Assembly: GCA_013824055.1 (NCBI GenBank)
Contig: PNNE01000459.1
Coordinates: 1-23,541 of the forward strand
DNA from: Rhodobacter sp.
Lineage (GTDB): Bacteria; Pseudomonadota; Alphaproteobacteria; Rhodobacterales; Rhodobacteraceae
Direction of reading: 5' to 3'
Length of the DNA: 23,541 nt
The translations under genes were made by a program, and so were the position numbers. Shown in pieces: positions 1-7,976 of this stretch (positions are counted from its first letter, which is position 1; each line of letters begins with the position of its first letter). The notes under the pieces are model-generated. The model was not told the origin of the DNA. It saw only the letters and a program-made list of their open reading frames with translations, and made no database searches.

Positions 1-120
1 GCGCTGCTGATTGCCGGCAAGGGGCATGAAAGCGGGCAGGTGATCGGGACGGACGTCTATCCGTTCGACGATGTGGAACAGGCAAGCGTTGCCGTGGCGG
101 CGCTGGACGGGGTGATATGA
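1..120 (+). CDS. murE: MurE (UDP-MurNAc-tripeptide synthetase), C-terminal 39 residues only
   Basis: Only the 3' end of the gene is in the window; it runs off the left edge. The visible residues contain LLIAGKGHE followed by a Q, then VYPFDDVEQ, which is the usual C-terminal signature of MurE, the cytoplasmic ligase that adds meso-diaminopimelate (or lysine) to UDP-MurNAc-L-Ala-D-Glu. The stop codon TGA (118-120) overlaps the ATG of murF in an ATGA arrangement, so the two are translationally coupled, as expected in a dcw cluster. Identity rests on a short stretch plus its position next to murF and mraY. Confidence 0.85.
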   Translation, partial: ALLIAGKGHESGQVIGTDVYPFDDVEQASVAVAALDGVI

Positions 121-1555
121 TGCTGTGGACCTCTTCTGACGCGGCGCAGGCGACCGGCGGGCAGGTGACGCGGGCCTGGGAGGCCTCGGGCGTTTCCATC
201 GACACGCGGACCCTGGAACCGGGCGAGCTGTTCGTCGCACTGAAGGACGTGCGGGACGGGCATGATTTCGTGGCCCAGGCGCTGGACAAGGGCGCTGCGG
301 CGGCCCTGGTCAGCCGGGTGCCGGACGGCGTCGCCAAGGATGCTCCGCTGCTGATCGTGCCGGACGTGCTGCAGGCGCTGGCGGCGCTGGGGGCCTTTGC
401 CAGGGCGCGGACGCAGGCGAAGGTGGTGGGGGTGACCGGCTCGGTCGGCAAGACCTCGACCAAGGAGATGCTGCGGGCGATCCTGGCGGGGCAGGGCCGG
501 ACCCACGCGGCCGAGGCGTCCTTCAACAACCACTGGGGCGTGCCCCTGACACTGGCGCGGATGCCGCAGGACGCCGAGTTCGCGGTGATCGAGATCGGGA
601 TGAGCCATCCGGGAGAGATCGCCCCCCTGGCACGGTGGCGCGGCTGGATGTGGCGATGGTGACCACGGTCGCCCCGGCGCATCTGGAAGCCTTCGACAGC
701 GTCGAGGGGATCGCGCATGAGAAGGCCTCGATCTTCGACGGGCTGAGGCCGGGCGGCGTGGCGGTCTACAACGCCGATATCGCGACGACGCCCATCCTGC
801 GGGCGAAGGCCGAGGCCGTGGGTGCGAGGCCCGTTGCCTTCGGCACGGTCGAAGGCGCCGACTACCGCCTGCTTTCGGTGCAGCTTTGCGACGAGGCGAC
901 AGTCTGCCAGGCCAGCCGCCGGGGTCAGCCGGTGCTGTTCAAGATCGCGTCGCCCGGCCGCCATTTCGCGCTGAATGCGCTCGGGGCCCTTGCGGTGGCC
1001 GAGGCGCTGGGGGCGGACCCGATGATCGCGGCGCATGACCTGGGGCGCTGGATGCCCCCCGTGGGGCGTGGCCAGCGCGAGCGGATCATGCTGGATCAGG
1101 TCGAGGAGACCTTCTTCGACCTGATCGACGACGCCTTCAACGCCAATCCGGCCTCGATGGCCGCAAGTCTGGACGTGCTGATCGCAACCAGGCCGACCGA
1201 CGGGATCGGCCGCGTCGGCGGTGGCCGCCGGATCGCGATCCTGGGCGACATGCTGGAGCTGGGACCGACCGAGGGCGCCTTGCACGCGGCCATCGCCCAC
1301 CATCCGGACCTGTCGGCGGTGCATGTGATCCATTGCGTCGGCCCAAGGATGAAGGTGCTGCATGCGGCCCTGCCACGCCAGCAGCGCGGTGAATGGGTCG
1401 AGACGGCGGCGGAACTGGCGCCGCGGGTGCGCAGCCTGATCGACGCCGGGGACATCCTTCTGGTGAAGGGGTCCAAAGGCTCGAAGGTCAGCCTGGTCGT
1501 TGACGTTCTGCGGAAAATGGGGCAGGCCGCGAGCCCGAAGGAAGGGACCGTCTAG
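117..1555 (+). CDS. murF: MurF (UDP-MurNAc-tripeptide:D-Ala-D-Ala ligase), broken by an apparent one-base deletion
   Basis: MurF adds D-Ala-D-Ala to the UDP-MurNAc-tripeptide in the cytoplasm, the last soluble step before MraY. The first reading frame runs 117-662 and carries the N-terminal substrate-binding motif SIDTRTLEPGELFVAL (residues 28-43), the ATP-binding loop GVTGSVGKTST (105-115), FNNHWGVPLTLARMP and EIGMSHPGEIAPLAR. The protein then continues in another frame as VARLDVAMVTTVAPAHLEAF, DDAFNANPASMAASLDVL and the C-terminal LVKGSKGSKVSLVVDVL, ending at TAG 1553-1555. Restoring one base between about 634 and 636 (for example CGGTGG to CGGGTGG) joins the two parts into a protein of about 480 residues, the normal MurF length. 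The frame cannot be rescued in the six-C run at 622-627, because that would lose the conserved PLAR residues. No slippery heptamer is visible. MurF is essential, so a sequencing error or a very recent mutation is more likely than a decayed gene. The ATG at 120 is an alternative start. Confidence 0.93.
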
Positions 1556-2638
1556 ATGTTCTATTGGCTTGCCGAGTTTTCCGATGGCGGCGGGGTGTTC
1601 AACCTCTTCCGCTACATCACCGTCCGCGCAGGCGGAGCGTTTGTCACCGCCCTGCTGTTCGGGTTCCTGTTCGGTCGTCCGCTGATCGATCTGTTGCGCA
1701 GAAAGCAGGGCAAGGGCCAGCCGATCCGCGACGACGGCCCGCAAACCCATCTGTCAAAGGCGGGGACGCCGACAATGGGGGGGCTTCTGATCCTGTCGGC
1801 GCTGATCGTCTCGACGCTGCTTTGGGCGCGGCTGGACAATCCCTTCGTCTGGATCGTGATCCTGGTGACGCTGGCCTTCGGCCTGATCGGGTTTGCCGAT
1901 GACTATGCCAAGGTGACCAGGCAGACCACCAGGGGCGTCTCGGGCAAGGTGCGGATGGGCCTTGGCCTGCTCATCGCGGCGCTGGCGACCTATGCGGCGT
2001 CGATGTTCCACCCGCCCGAGCTGACGAACGAACTGGCCTTCCCCTTCTTCAAGGATGCGCTTCTGAACCTTGGCATCTTCTTCGTGCCCTTCGGGATGAT
2101 CGTGATCGTCGGGGCCGCGAATGCGGTGAACCTGACCGACGGGCTGGATGGTCTTGCGATCATGCCGGTGATGATCGCGGGTGGCACGCTGGGGATCATC
2201 GCCTATGCGGTGGGGCGCGTCGACTTCACGCAATACCTGGACGTCCACTATGTGCCGGGGACCTCGGAACTGCTGATCTTCTCGGCGGCGCTCTTTGGCG
2301 GCGGCTTGGGGTTCCTGTGGTACAACGCGCCCCCGGCTGCGGTGTTCATGGGCGATACCGGGTCCCTGGCCCTGGGCGGCGCGCTGGGGGCCATCGCGGT
2401 CTGTACCAAGCACGAGATCGTGCTGGCCATCGTCGGCGGCTTGTTCGTGGTCGAGGCCTTGTCGGTGATCATCCAGGTCCTCTATTACAAGCGCACCAAG
2501 AAGCGCATCTTCCTGATGGCGCCGATCCACCACCACTTTGAAAAGAAGGGCTGGGCCGAGCCGCAGATCGTGATCCGGTTCTGGATCATCAGCCTGATCC
2601 TGGCGACGATCGGCCTAGCAACGCTGAAAGTCCGGTAA
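1556..2638 (+). CDS. mraY: MraY (phospho-N-acetylmuramoyl-pentapeptide transferase)
   Basis: MraY is the inner-membrane enzyme that transfers phospho-MurNAc-pentapeptide to undecaprenyl phosphate to form lipid I. The 360-residue product has normal family length and many hydrophobic segments. Visible motifs in order are DDGPQTHLSKAGTPTMGG (59-76), the Mg-binding ADDYAK (114-119), NAVNLTDGLDGL (189-200), FMGDTGS (264-270) and the triple histidine in MAPIHHHFEKKGW (321-333). The ATG follows the murF stop directly with no gap, and an AAGGAAGGGA stretch at the end of murF serves as its ribosome binding site. It is the last gene of the murE-murF-mraY run; the next gene is convergent. Confidence 0.98.
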   Translation: MFYWLAEFSDGGGVFNLFRYITVRAGGAFVTALLFGFLFGRPLIDLLRRKQGKGQPIRDDGPQTHLSKAGTPTMGGLLILSALIVSTLLWARLDNPFVWIVILVTLAFGLIGFADDYAKVTRQTTRGVSGKVRMGLGLLIAALATYAASMFHPPELTNELAFPFFKDALLNLGIFFVPFGMIVIVGAANAVNLTDGLDGLAIMPVMIAGGTLGIIAYAVGRVDFTQYLDVHYVPGTSELLIFSAALFGGGLGFLWYNAPPAAVFMGDTGSLALGGALGAIAVCTKHEIVLAIVGGLFVVEALSVIIQVLYYKRTKKRIFLMAPIHHHFEKKGWAEPQIVIRFWIISLILATIGLATLKVR

Positions 2639-2644
2639 GGCGGC

Positions 2645-2668
2645 AGGGTGGGCAATATTGCCCACCCT
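2645..2668. repeat. Perfect 24-bp palindrome between convergent genes
   Basis: The half-site AGGGTGGGCAAT is followed at once by its exact reverse complement ATTGCCCACCCT. It lies 6 bases after the mraY stop and 11 bases before the end of the convergent methyltransferase gene. There is no T-run on either side, so it is not a classic intrinsic terminator, although an RNA hairpin here could protect or end transcripts from both directions. TGGGCA...TGCCCA palindromes of this kind are, from memory, common scattered elements in many proteobacterial genomes. Confidence 0.75.
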
Positions 2669-2679
2669 ACGCCTGCGCT

Positions 2680-3474
2680 TCAGCCGATCGACTGCAACTC
2701 ACCCGGCAAGCCCTGGGGCAGGGATCGGCCCGGCGGCAGGGCGACAAGCGCGCTTCCTCCGGCAGTGGGGGTGAAGATCTGCGCGGCTTCGCCCTGCGGG
2801 TTTGCCGCCCGGAAAAAGCGGGTGTGGTGCAGTGTCAGGCCATACCCAAGCGGTTTCAACTGACCCACAAGGCGCTGCAGCTTCTTGCGGTCGTGGACCT
2901 CGATGTAGAGGACCGGCCGGAACCGGGCCAATGTGGCGGGGCCGCCCGCCACCACGCGGTCCTCGAAGCCCTCGGTGTCGATCTTGATCAGGTCGCAGCG
3001 CGGCAGGGCCAGGCTGTCCAGGGTGATCAGCGGCACCGCGTCGGTCTGGCCGGTGCCGGGGGCAAGCGAGATCTCGGTCGCTCCGGCATTGTGGCGGGAG
3101 GCGGGGTCCAGCACCGGCACCGCGCAAGTGCCCGGCTGGTCGCCCACGGCGGCGCGCAGGCAGTGGACATGGGGCAACTGGTTCAGCGTGACATTGGCGC
3201 AAAGCAACTGGAAGCAGTGGCGCTGCGGCTCGATCGCGGTCACGCGGCCCTGGGGACCCACGATGCCTGCCAGCGCCAGCGTGTGAAAGCCGATGTTCGC
3301 GCCCAGGTCGAGCACATGATCCCCGCGCCGGGTCAGGGCGAGGATGCTGTCCACCTCGTCCCCCGCGAACTCGCCATAGATCCGCAGGGAACGGCCGATG
3401 ACGGTATCGCCCTGCAGGGTGAACATCCGGCCGAAGCGGGTCTCGGCCTGGGGATAGACCGGTAGGGTCTGCAC
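2680..3474 (-). CDS. FkbM-family SAM-dependent methyltransferase
   Basis: The product is about 264 residues. It carries the SAM-binding motif HVLDLGANIGFHTLALAG (about 54-70), an acidic end to strand 2 in AIEPQ (about 80-84), and the FkbM hallmark LIKIDTEGFED (about 162-172), followed by PVLYIEVHDRKKL. FkbM enzymes usually O-methylate sugars or small molecules; the substrate here cannot be read from sequence. I chose the GTG at 3474 because AAGGAG lies 8 bases upstream (3488-3483). A longer frame opens at 3594, but it overlaps the murD start and its extra 40 residues look unconserved. The gene lies antisense between mraY and murD and is divergent from murD. Context suggests, but does not prove, a role in envelope glycan or polysaccharide methylation. 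Confidence 0.85.
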   Translation of the reverse strand: MQTLPVYPQAETRFGRMFTLQGDTVIGRSLRIYGEFAGDEVDSILALTRRGDHVLDLGANIGFHTLALAGIVGPQGRVTAIEPQRHCFQLLCANVTLNQLPHVHCLRAAVGDQPGTCAVPVLDPASRHNAGATEISLAPGTGQTDAVPLITLDSLALPRCDLIKIDTEGFEDRVVAGGPATLARFRPVLYIEVHDRKKLQRLVGQLKPLGYGLTLHHTRFFRAANPQGEAAQIFTPTAGGSALVALPPGRSLPQGLPGELQSIG

Positions 3475-3592
3475 GTGCGGGGCTCCTTGCTTTGGCGGCA
3501 AGACTAGCAGGTGCGGGGCCAGCGGAAGCGGCTCCTCTTTCCCTTTGCGCGTTCCTGCCTTATCCCTGTCCCCAAACAGGGGGGGCAGGCAC

Positions 3593-4993
3593 ATGATCCC
3601 GGTGAAGGGCTACGACGGGCAGAAGGTGGCGGTTCTGGGACTGGGCCGGTCGGGACTGGCCACGGCGGCGGCCTTGCGGGCCGGGGGGGCCGAGCCGCTC
3701 ATGTGGGACGACAGCCCCGAGTCGCGGGCGAAGGCCGAGGCCGAGGGCTTCGCCCTGACCGACCTGACGCGGCATGCGGCGCTGGAGGGCGTGGCCTGCC
3801 TCGTGGTCAGCCCCGGCATCCCCAGTCTGTACCCCGCCCCGAACCCGGTGATCGCCCGGGCGCTGGAGCTGGGAATTCCGGTCGACAACGACATCGGCCT
3901 GTTCTTCCAAAGCGCCGCCGGGGACGAGTGGTCCGAGATGGAGACCCCGCCGAAGATCGTGGCCGTGACCGGCTCGAACGGCAAGTCGACGACGACGGCG
4001 CTGATCCACCACATCCTGCAAGCCGCCGGCAGGCCGACGCAGATGGCGGGCAACATCGGCAAGGGGGTCCTGTCCATCGACCCGCCCGTCGATGGCGAGG
4101 TGGTGGTGCTGGAGCTGTCCTCGTACCAGATCGAACTGGCCCGCGCCCTGACGCCGGATGTGGCGGTCTTCACCAACCTGTCGCCCGACCACCTGGACCG
4201 GCACGGCGGGATGGGCGGCTATTTCGCCGCCAAGGCGCGGCTTTTCACGCAGGGCGGGCCGGACCGGGCGGTGATCGGAGTGGACGAGATCGAGGGGCGG
4301 TTCCTGGCCAATGTCCTGGCGCAGGGGCCGCAGGATGACCGGGTGATCCGGGTGTCCTCGGGCCAGAAGCTGGAAGAATTCGGCTGGTCGGTCTTTGCCC
4401 GCAAGGGCTTTCTGGCCGAATGGCGCAAGGGGCGGCAGGTGGCGTCCATCGACCTGCGCGAGGTGAAGGGACTGCCGGGCGCGCACAACCACCAGAACGC
4501 CTGTGCGGCCTATGCGGCCTGCCGGGCGCTGGGGCTGGCACCGAAGCTGATCGAGGGGGCGTTGCACAGCTTTGCCGGGTTGCCGCACCGAAGCCAGCTG
4601 GTCGGCGAACGGGCCGGGGTCCGGTTCGTGAACGACTCCAAGGCGACGAACGTGGATTCGGCGGCCAAGGCGCTGCAGGCCTTCCCGAAGATCCGCTGGA
4701 TCGCCGGGGGCCTGGGCAAGGACGGCGGGATCGCGGCATTGAAGCCGGTGCTTGGCCCGGTGGTGAAGGCCTACCTGATCGGCCATTCGGCGCGCGACTT
4801 TGCCTTGCAGATCGGCGAGACGCCGCATGAGATCTGCGAGACGATGGAGCGGGCGGTGGCGCGGGCGGCCGAAGAGGCTCAGCCGGGGGAGGTCGTGCTG
4901 CTGGCCCCGGCGGCGGCAAGTTTCGACCAGTATCCGAACTTCGAAAAGCGCGGCGAGGATTTCACCGCGCGGGTCAAGGCGCTGATCGGGTGA
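3593..4993 (+). CDS. murD: MurD (UDP-MurNAc-L-alanine:D-glutamate ligase)
   Basis: MurD adds D-glutamate to UDP-MurNAc-L-Ala in the cytoplasm. The 466-residue product shows the N-terminal nucleotide-fold motif VAVLGLGRSGLAT (12-24), SPGIP (73-77), the ATP loop VAVTGSNGKSTTTALI (123-138), VLELSSYQIE (172-181), TNLSPDHLDRHG (194-205), the C-terminal FVNDSKATNVDSAAKAL, and LLAPAAASFDQYPNFEKRG. I chose the ATG at 3593; an in-frame ATG at 3545 would add 16 residues of no family character. A small hairpin (CCCTGT 3564-3569, ACAGGG 3576-3581) sits just before the G-rich ribosome binding region. Because the preceding gene is on the other strand, murD must have its own promoter in 3475-3592. ftsW, which commonly follows, is absent. 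Confidence 0.97.
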   Translation: MIPVKGYDGQKVAVLGLGRSGLATAAALRAGGAEPLMWDDSPESRAKAEAEGFALTDLTRHAALEGVACLVVSPGIPSLYPAPNPVIARALELGIPVDNDIGLFFQSAAGDEWSEMETPPKIVAVTGSNGKSTTTALIHHILQAAGRPTQMAGNIGKGVLSIDPPVDGEVVVLELSSYQIELARALTPDVAVFTNLSPDHLDRHGGMGGYFAAKARLFTQGGPDRAVIGVDEIEGRFLANVLAQGPQDDRVIRVSSGQKLEEFGWSVFARKGFLAEWRKGRQVASIDLREVKGLPGAHNHQNACAAYAACRALGLAPKLIEGALHSFAGLPHRSQLVGERAGVRFVNDSKATNVDSAAKALQAFPKIRWIAGGLGKDGGIAALKPVLGPVVKAYLIGHSARDFALQIGETPHEICETMERAVARAAEEAQPGEVVLLAPAAASFDQYPNFEKRGEDFTARVKALIG

Positions 4994-5025
4994 CCGTTTC
5001 GCCGGATGCGGGCGGGGTTCGATTC

Positions 5026-5061
5026 GAGCGCTGACGCGCAAGCCTTTCGTCTCGTCGTCGG
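5026..5061 (+). repeat. Dispersed repeat, copy A (after murD)
   Basis: This stretch begins GAGCGCTGACGCGC and ends GTCTCGTCGTCGG. It matches 23387-23423 with a few substitutions and small indels, in the same orientation, and weaker similarity may extend left to about 5011. It fills much of the murD/thuB convergent gap and ends 4 bases before the thuB stop codon. I do not recognise the element by name. Confidence 0.6.
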
Positions 5062-5065
5062 AGGG

Positions 5066-6121
5066 TCAGATTGGCAGCAGCTTCCCGTCCTCTGCCGCCG
5101 AAAGCTCGGCGCGGTCCAGAAGGCGTTGCAGCGCCGCGCCGCGGGCAAAGTCGGGATCGGCCGGTCCCTCGCCGCGGATGGCGGCGATGAAGCGCTGGTA
5201 GATCGTGGGCACGGGCGGGCAGTCCACGTCGGTCCAGGTGCCAGTCTGGATGTCATCGCCGAGACAGGCGCGCAGGTGGCTGACGGCTTTCTCGAACCTC
5301 ACCTCAAGCCCCCCGGTCTGGCCGTAAAGCCGCAGCCGCAGGTCGTTCAGGTGCCCGGTGGCAAAGCGGGTCGCCGCCACCGTGCCAAGCGCGCCGTTCG
5401 ACAGGCGGACCTGCATCGTGGCGCTGTCGTTGGCGTCCAGCACGTATTCGCCGATCTGCCCGCCCGGAGCCTTGTCGAAGGTCTGCAGCAGGCAGGACAC
5501 CTGCGTTGCGTCCATCCCGGCGATGAAGGTGGCGAAGTCAAGGATGTGGATGCCGACGTCACCCAGCACGCCCTTCGACCCGTGCCTGGTCGAAAGCCGC
5601 CAGAGCCATTGCGGCTCCTTGTCCCAATGGCCCCAGGCGGGCTGCGTGAGCCAGCTTTGCAGGTAGGAGGCCTCGAAATGCCGGATGGGACCGATCGCCC
5701 CGTCACGCACCATCCGGGCGGCCTGCTGCAGGGCCGGGACGTTGCGGTAGCTGAGGTTGACCATGTTCACCACCCCGGCCGCAGCAGCGGCGGCGGCCAT
5801 GTCTCCGGCGTCGCTGGCATTGGTCGCCAGTGGCTTTTCACACAGCACGTGCTTGCCCGCCGCCAGGAAGGGCAGGGTGGTCGCGCAATGTGCCGCGTCG
5901 GGGGTGACGTTGGTCACGGCGTCGAATTCGCCCCAGGCGATGGCGTCCTGGACCGAGGCAAAGCCGTGCGGGATGCCGTGGGCCTGTCGGAAGGCGGCAA
6001 GCTGTTCGGCGCGGGTGTCGATCCCGGCGACGAGGCTGACGCCGGGGATGGCGGCGAAGGCTTCGGCATGGTTCCGCGCCATGCCGCCGGTGCCAAGGAT
6101 CAGGATGCGGACGGGTTGCAT
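5066..6121 (-). CDS. thuB: ThuB-type Gfo/Idh/MocA NAD(P)-dependent oxidoreductase
   Basis: The 351-residue protein has the N-terminal Rossmann motif ILILGTGGMARNHAEAF (6-22), VAGIDTR (31-37), the family signature CEKPLATN (94-101), and a GDVGIHILDFATF segment with the expected catalytic histidine. In rhizobia ThuB works with ThuA to turn imported trehalose, maltitol and sucrose isomers into 3-keto derivatives. Here it is the last gene of a seven-gene set in the same order as thuR-thuEFGKAB, which is why I use the name. Its ATG overlaps the thuA stop by one base (TGATG). The exact substrate is inferred from gene order. Confidence 0.87.
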   Translation of the reverse strand: MQPVRILILGTGGMARNHAEAFAAIPGVSLVAGIDTRAEQLAAFRQAHGIPHGFASVQDAIAWGEFDAVTNVTPDAAHCATTLPFLAAGKHVLCEKPLATNASDAGDMAAAAAAAGVVNMVNLSYRNVPALQQAARMVRDGAIGPIRHFEASYLQSWLTQPAWGHWDKEPQWLWRLSTRHGSKGVLGDVGIHILDFATFIAGMDATQVSCLLQTFDKAPGGQIGEYVLDANDSATMQVRLSNGALGTVAATRFATGHLNDLRLRLYGQTGGLEVRFEKAVSHLRACLGDDIQTGTWTDVDCPPVPTIYQRFIAAIRGEGPADPDFARGAALQRLLDRAELSAAEDGKLLPI

Positions 6122-6906
6122 CAGCGATACCCTTCCTCGCCGTCGTGGTGCAGACGGGGGCCGCGCTCCTCCAGCGGTTCCAGCGTCTTGCCGACGGGGG
6201 TGTTCGGCGCGTCGGTCGGTTTGGCCAGCCGCGCCTCGGGGTTGTGCGCCCAGCGCACACCGTTGCAGATGACCTTCTGCACCATCGGCTGGTGATAGGT
6301 CGGGTAGGTTTCATGCCCCGGACGGAAGTAGAAGATGTTGCCCGCGCCGCGCCGGTAGGTCAGGCCCGAGCGGAACACCTCGCCGCCCTGGAACCAGCTG
6401 ACAAAGACGGTTTCCAGCGGTTCCGGCACGCCGAAAGGCTCGCCATACATCTCTTCGTATTCGATCTCGAAGTGGTCGGGGATGCCGCGGGCGATCGGGT
6501 GCTGGCGCGAGGTGACCCAGAGCCGTTCCCGTTCCCCGGCTTCGCGCCACGACAGGTTGCAGGGCGCGCCCATCAGGCGCTTGAAGGGCTTGGAGAAGTG
6601 GGCCGAGTGCAGGAAGATCACCCCCATGCCGGACCAGACGGCCTCGGCGACACGTTCCACGATTCTGTCGTCGACGTCGCCGTGGGCGGCATGGCCCCAC
6701 CAGATCAGCACGTCGGTTTCCGCCAGCTTTTTCGCCGTCATCCCGTGTTCGGCGTCCTGCAGCGTGACCGTGGTCGCCGTGATCCCGTCTTCCCGGTTCA
6801 GAAACTCGGCAATCGTGCCGTGCATGGTCTTGGGGTAAACCTCGGCCACGACCTTGTTCTTCTGTTCGTGGACGTTCTCGCCCCAGACGGTGACGCGGAT
6901 GGTCAT
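6121..6906 (-). CDS. thuA: ThuA-domain trehalose-utilisation protein
   Basis: This 261-residue cytoplasmic protein matches the ThuA family, which has a class-I glutamine-amidotransferase-like fold. Recognisable segments are VTVWGENVHEQKN near the N-terminus, DVLIWWGHAAHGDV, GMGVIFLHSAHFSKPFKRLMG, the EIEYEEMYGEPFGVPEP region, and GNIFYFRPGHETYPTYH towards the end. ThuA is needed for trehalose catabolism in Sinorhizobium, acting with the dehydrogenase ThuB. AAGGAG lies 7 bases before the ATG. The gene follows the transporter ATPase after a 64-base gap holding a hairpin and is coupled to thuB through a one-base stop/start overlap. The C-terminal 40 residues are polar and look poorly conserved. 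Confidence 0.9.
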   Translation of the reverse strand: MTIRVTVWGENVHEQKNKVVAEVYPKTMHGTIAEFLNREDGITATTVTLQDAEHGMTAKKLAETDVLIWWGHAAHGDVDDRIVERVAEAVWSGMGVIFLHSAHFSKPFKRLMGAPCNLSWREAGERERLWVTSRQHPIARGIPDHFEIEYEEMYGEPFGVPEPLETVFVSWFQGGEVFRSGLTYRRGAGNIFYFRPGHETYPTYHQPMVQKVICNGVRWAHNPEARLAKPTDAPNTPVGKTLEPLEERGPRLHHDGEEGYR

Positions 6907-6927
6907 GGGAAATCTCCTTCAATTGAT

Positions 6928-6960
6928 GCGCGCCGGGGACTTTCCCGGACCCCTGCGCGC
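6928..6960 (-). promoter_or_regulatory. Intercistronic hairpin between thuK and thuA
   Basis: GCGCGC (6928-6933) and GGGG (6935-6938) pair with CCCC (6950-6953) and GCGCGC (6955-6960), with one internal mismatch and an 11-base loop. There is no T-run, so it is more likely an RNA-stability or processing structure that sets thuK and thuAB levels apart than a terminator. Confidence 0.55.
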
Positions 6961-6970
6961 GGGTCTTGCC

Positions 6971-7972
6971 TCAGCGGACGGGCTTGCCATCCGCGTCAAA
7001 GCGGTACAGGTGGCCCGGCTGCGGCGCGAGCGACACTTTCGCGCCGACCGCAATGTTGGCCTTGCCGGGGCGGCGGACGATGACGGGTTCATCGCTGCCG
7101 ATCTCGACAAAGAGGAAGTGGTCCGAGCCAAGATCCTCGACGTGCAGAACTTCGCCCGACCAGGGGCCGCTTTCCACCACGTTGATATGTTCCGACCGCG
7201 CGCCAAGGGTGGTGCAGCCTTCGGCCTCGGCGAATTTCCCGGTCAGGAAATTCATCTTCGGGCTGCCGATGAAGCCCGCGACGAAGAGCGAGTTCGGATG
7301 TTCGTAAAGCTCGGCCGGGGTGCCCGCCTGTTCCAGCTTGCCGTCGCGCAGCACGGCGATCCGGTCGGCCAGCGTCATCGCCTCGACCTGGTCGTGGGTC
7401 ACGTAGATCATCGTGACGTTGGACATCGAATGGTGGAGTTTCGCGATCTCCAGCCGGGTCTGGACCCGCAGGGCGGCATCCAGGTTCGACAGCGGCTCGT
7501 CGAACAGGAACACGCGCGGGTCGCGCACGATGGCGCGGCCGATGGCGACGCGCTGGCGCTGGCCGCCGGACAGCTGCTTTGGCAGACGGTCGAGAAGGTG
7601 GTCGATCTGCAGAAGCCTGGCCGCGTTCTCGACACGCTTGCGGATCTCTTCGGGGCTGGTCTTGTCCAGCTTCATCCCGAAGGCCATGTTGTCATAGACC
7701 TTCATGTGCGGATAAAGCGCGTAGGACTGGAACACCATCGCGATGCCGCGCCGGGACGGGATCAGGTTGTTCACCCTTTCGCCGTCAAAGATCATGTCGC
7801 CGGTGGTGATCTCTTCCAGCCCCGAGATCAGGCGCAGCAGCGTGGACTTGCCGCAGCCCGAAGGCCCGACGAAGACCATGAACTCGCCCTTCTCGATGGT
7901 CAGGTCGATGCCCTTGATCACCTGCACGGCGCCGTAGGACTTGGTAAGGTTCTTCAGTTCGATCTTTGCCAT
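6971..7972 (-). CDS. thuK: ABC transporter ATPase, MalK/UgpC-like (ThuK)
   Basis: The 333-residue product is the cytoplasmic ATPase of a carbohydrate ABC importer. It shows Walker A GPSGCGKST (36-44), the Q-loop MVFQSYALYPHM (79-90), signature LSGGQRQR (134-141), Walker B VFLFDEP (154-160), the D-loop SNLD and the switch histidine in YVTHDQVEAM. A C-terminal TOBE/OB region typical of CUT1 sugar importers follows. It is slightly shorter than the usual 350-370 residues, with the loss in the C-terminal part. Only four bases separate it from the upstream permease gene thuG. Confidence 0.92.
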   Translation of the reverse strand: MAKIELKNLTKSYGAVQVIKGIDLTIEKGEFMVFVGPSGCGKSTLLRLISGLEEITTGDMIFDGERVNNLIPSRRGIAMVFQSYALYPHMKVYDNMAFGMKLDKTSPEEIRKRVENAARLLQIDHLLDRLPKQLSGGQRQRVAIGRAIVRDPRVFLFDEPLSNLDAALRVQTRLEIAKLHHSMSNVTMIYVTHDQVEAMTLADRIAVLRDGKLEQAGTPAELYEHPNSLFVAGFIGSPKMNFLTGKFAEAEGCTTLGARSEHINVVESGPWSGEVLHVEDLGSDHFLFVEIGSDEPVIVRRPGKANIAVGAKVSLAPQPGHLYRFDADGKPVR

Positions 7973-7976
7973 TATG

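Noticed and set aside
617..662. Programmed ribosomal frameshift in murF
   Set aside because: No slippery heptamer, internal ribosome-pausing site or clear downstream structure is visible; a lost base explains the data more simply.
2645..2668. Palindrome as a classic intrinsic terminator
   Set aside because: There is no T-run on either strand; it is better listed as a palindromic repeat with a possible 3'-end role.
3475..3594. N-terminal extension of the FkbM gene to an ATG at 3594
   Set aside because: It would overlap the murD start, lacks family similarity, and a GTG at 3474 has a good AAGGAG site.
3560..5041. Long open frame antisense to murD (about 490 codons)
   Set aside because: It is a product of GC-rich codon bias opposite a clear gene; its translation is Arg/His/Gln-rich with no family features.
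5006..6295. Open frame on the + strand opposite thuB and thuA
   Set aside because: The opposite strand encodes two full-length conserved proteins; this frame is a shadow.
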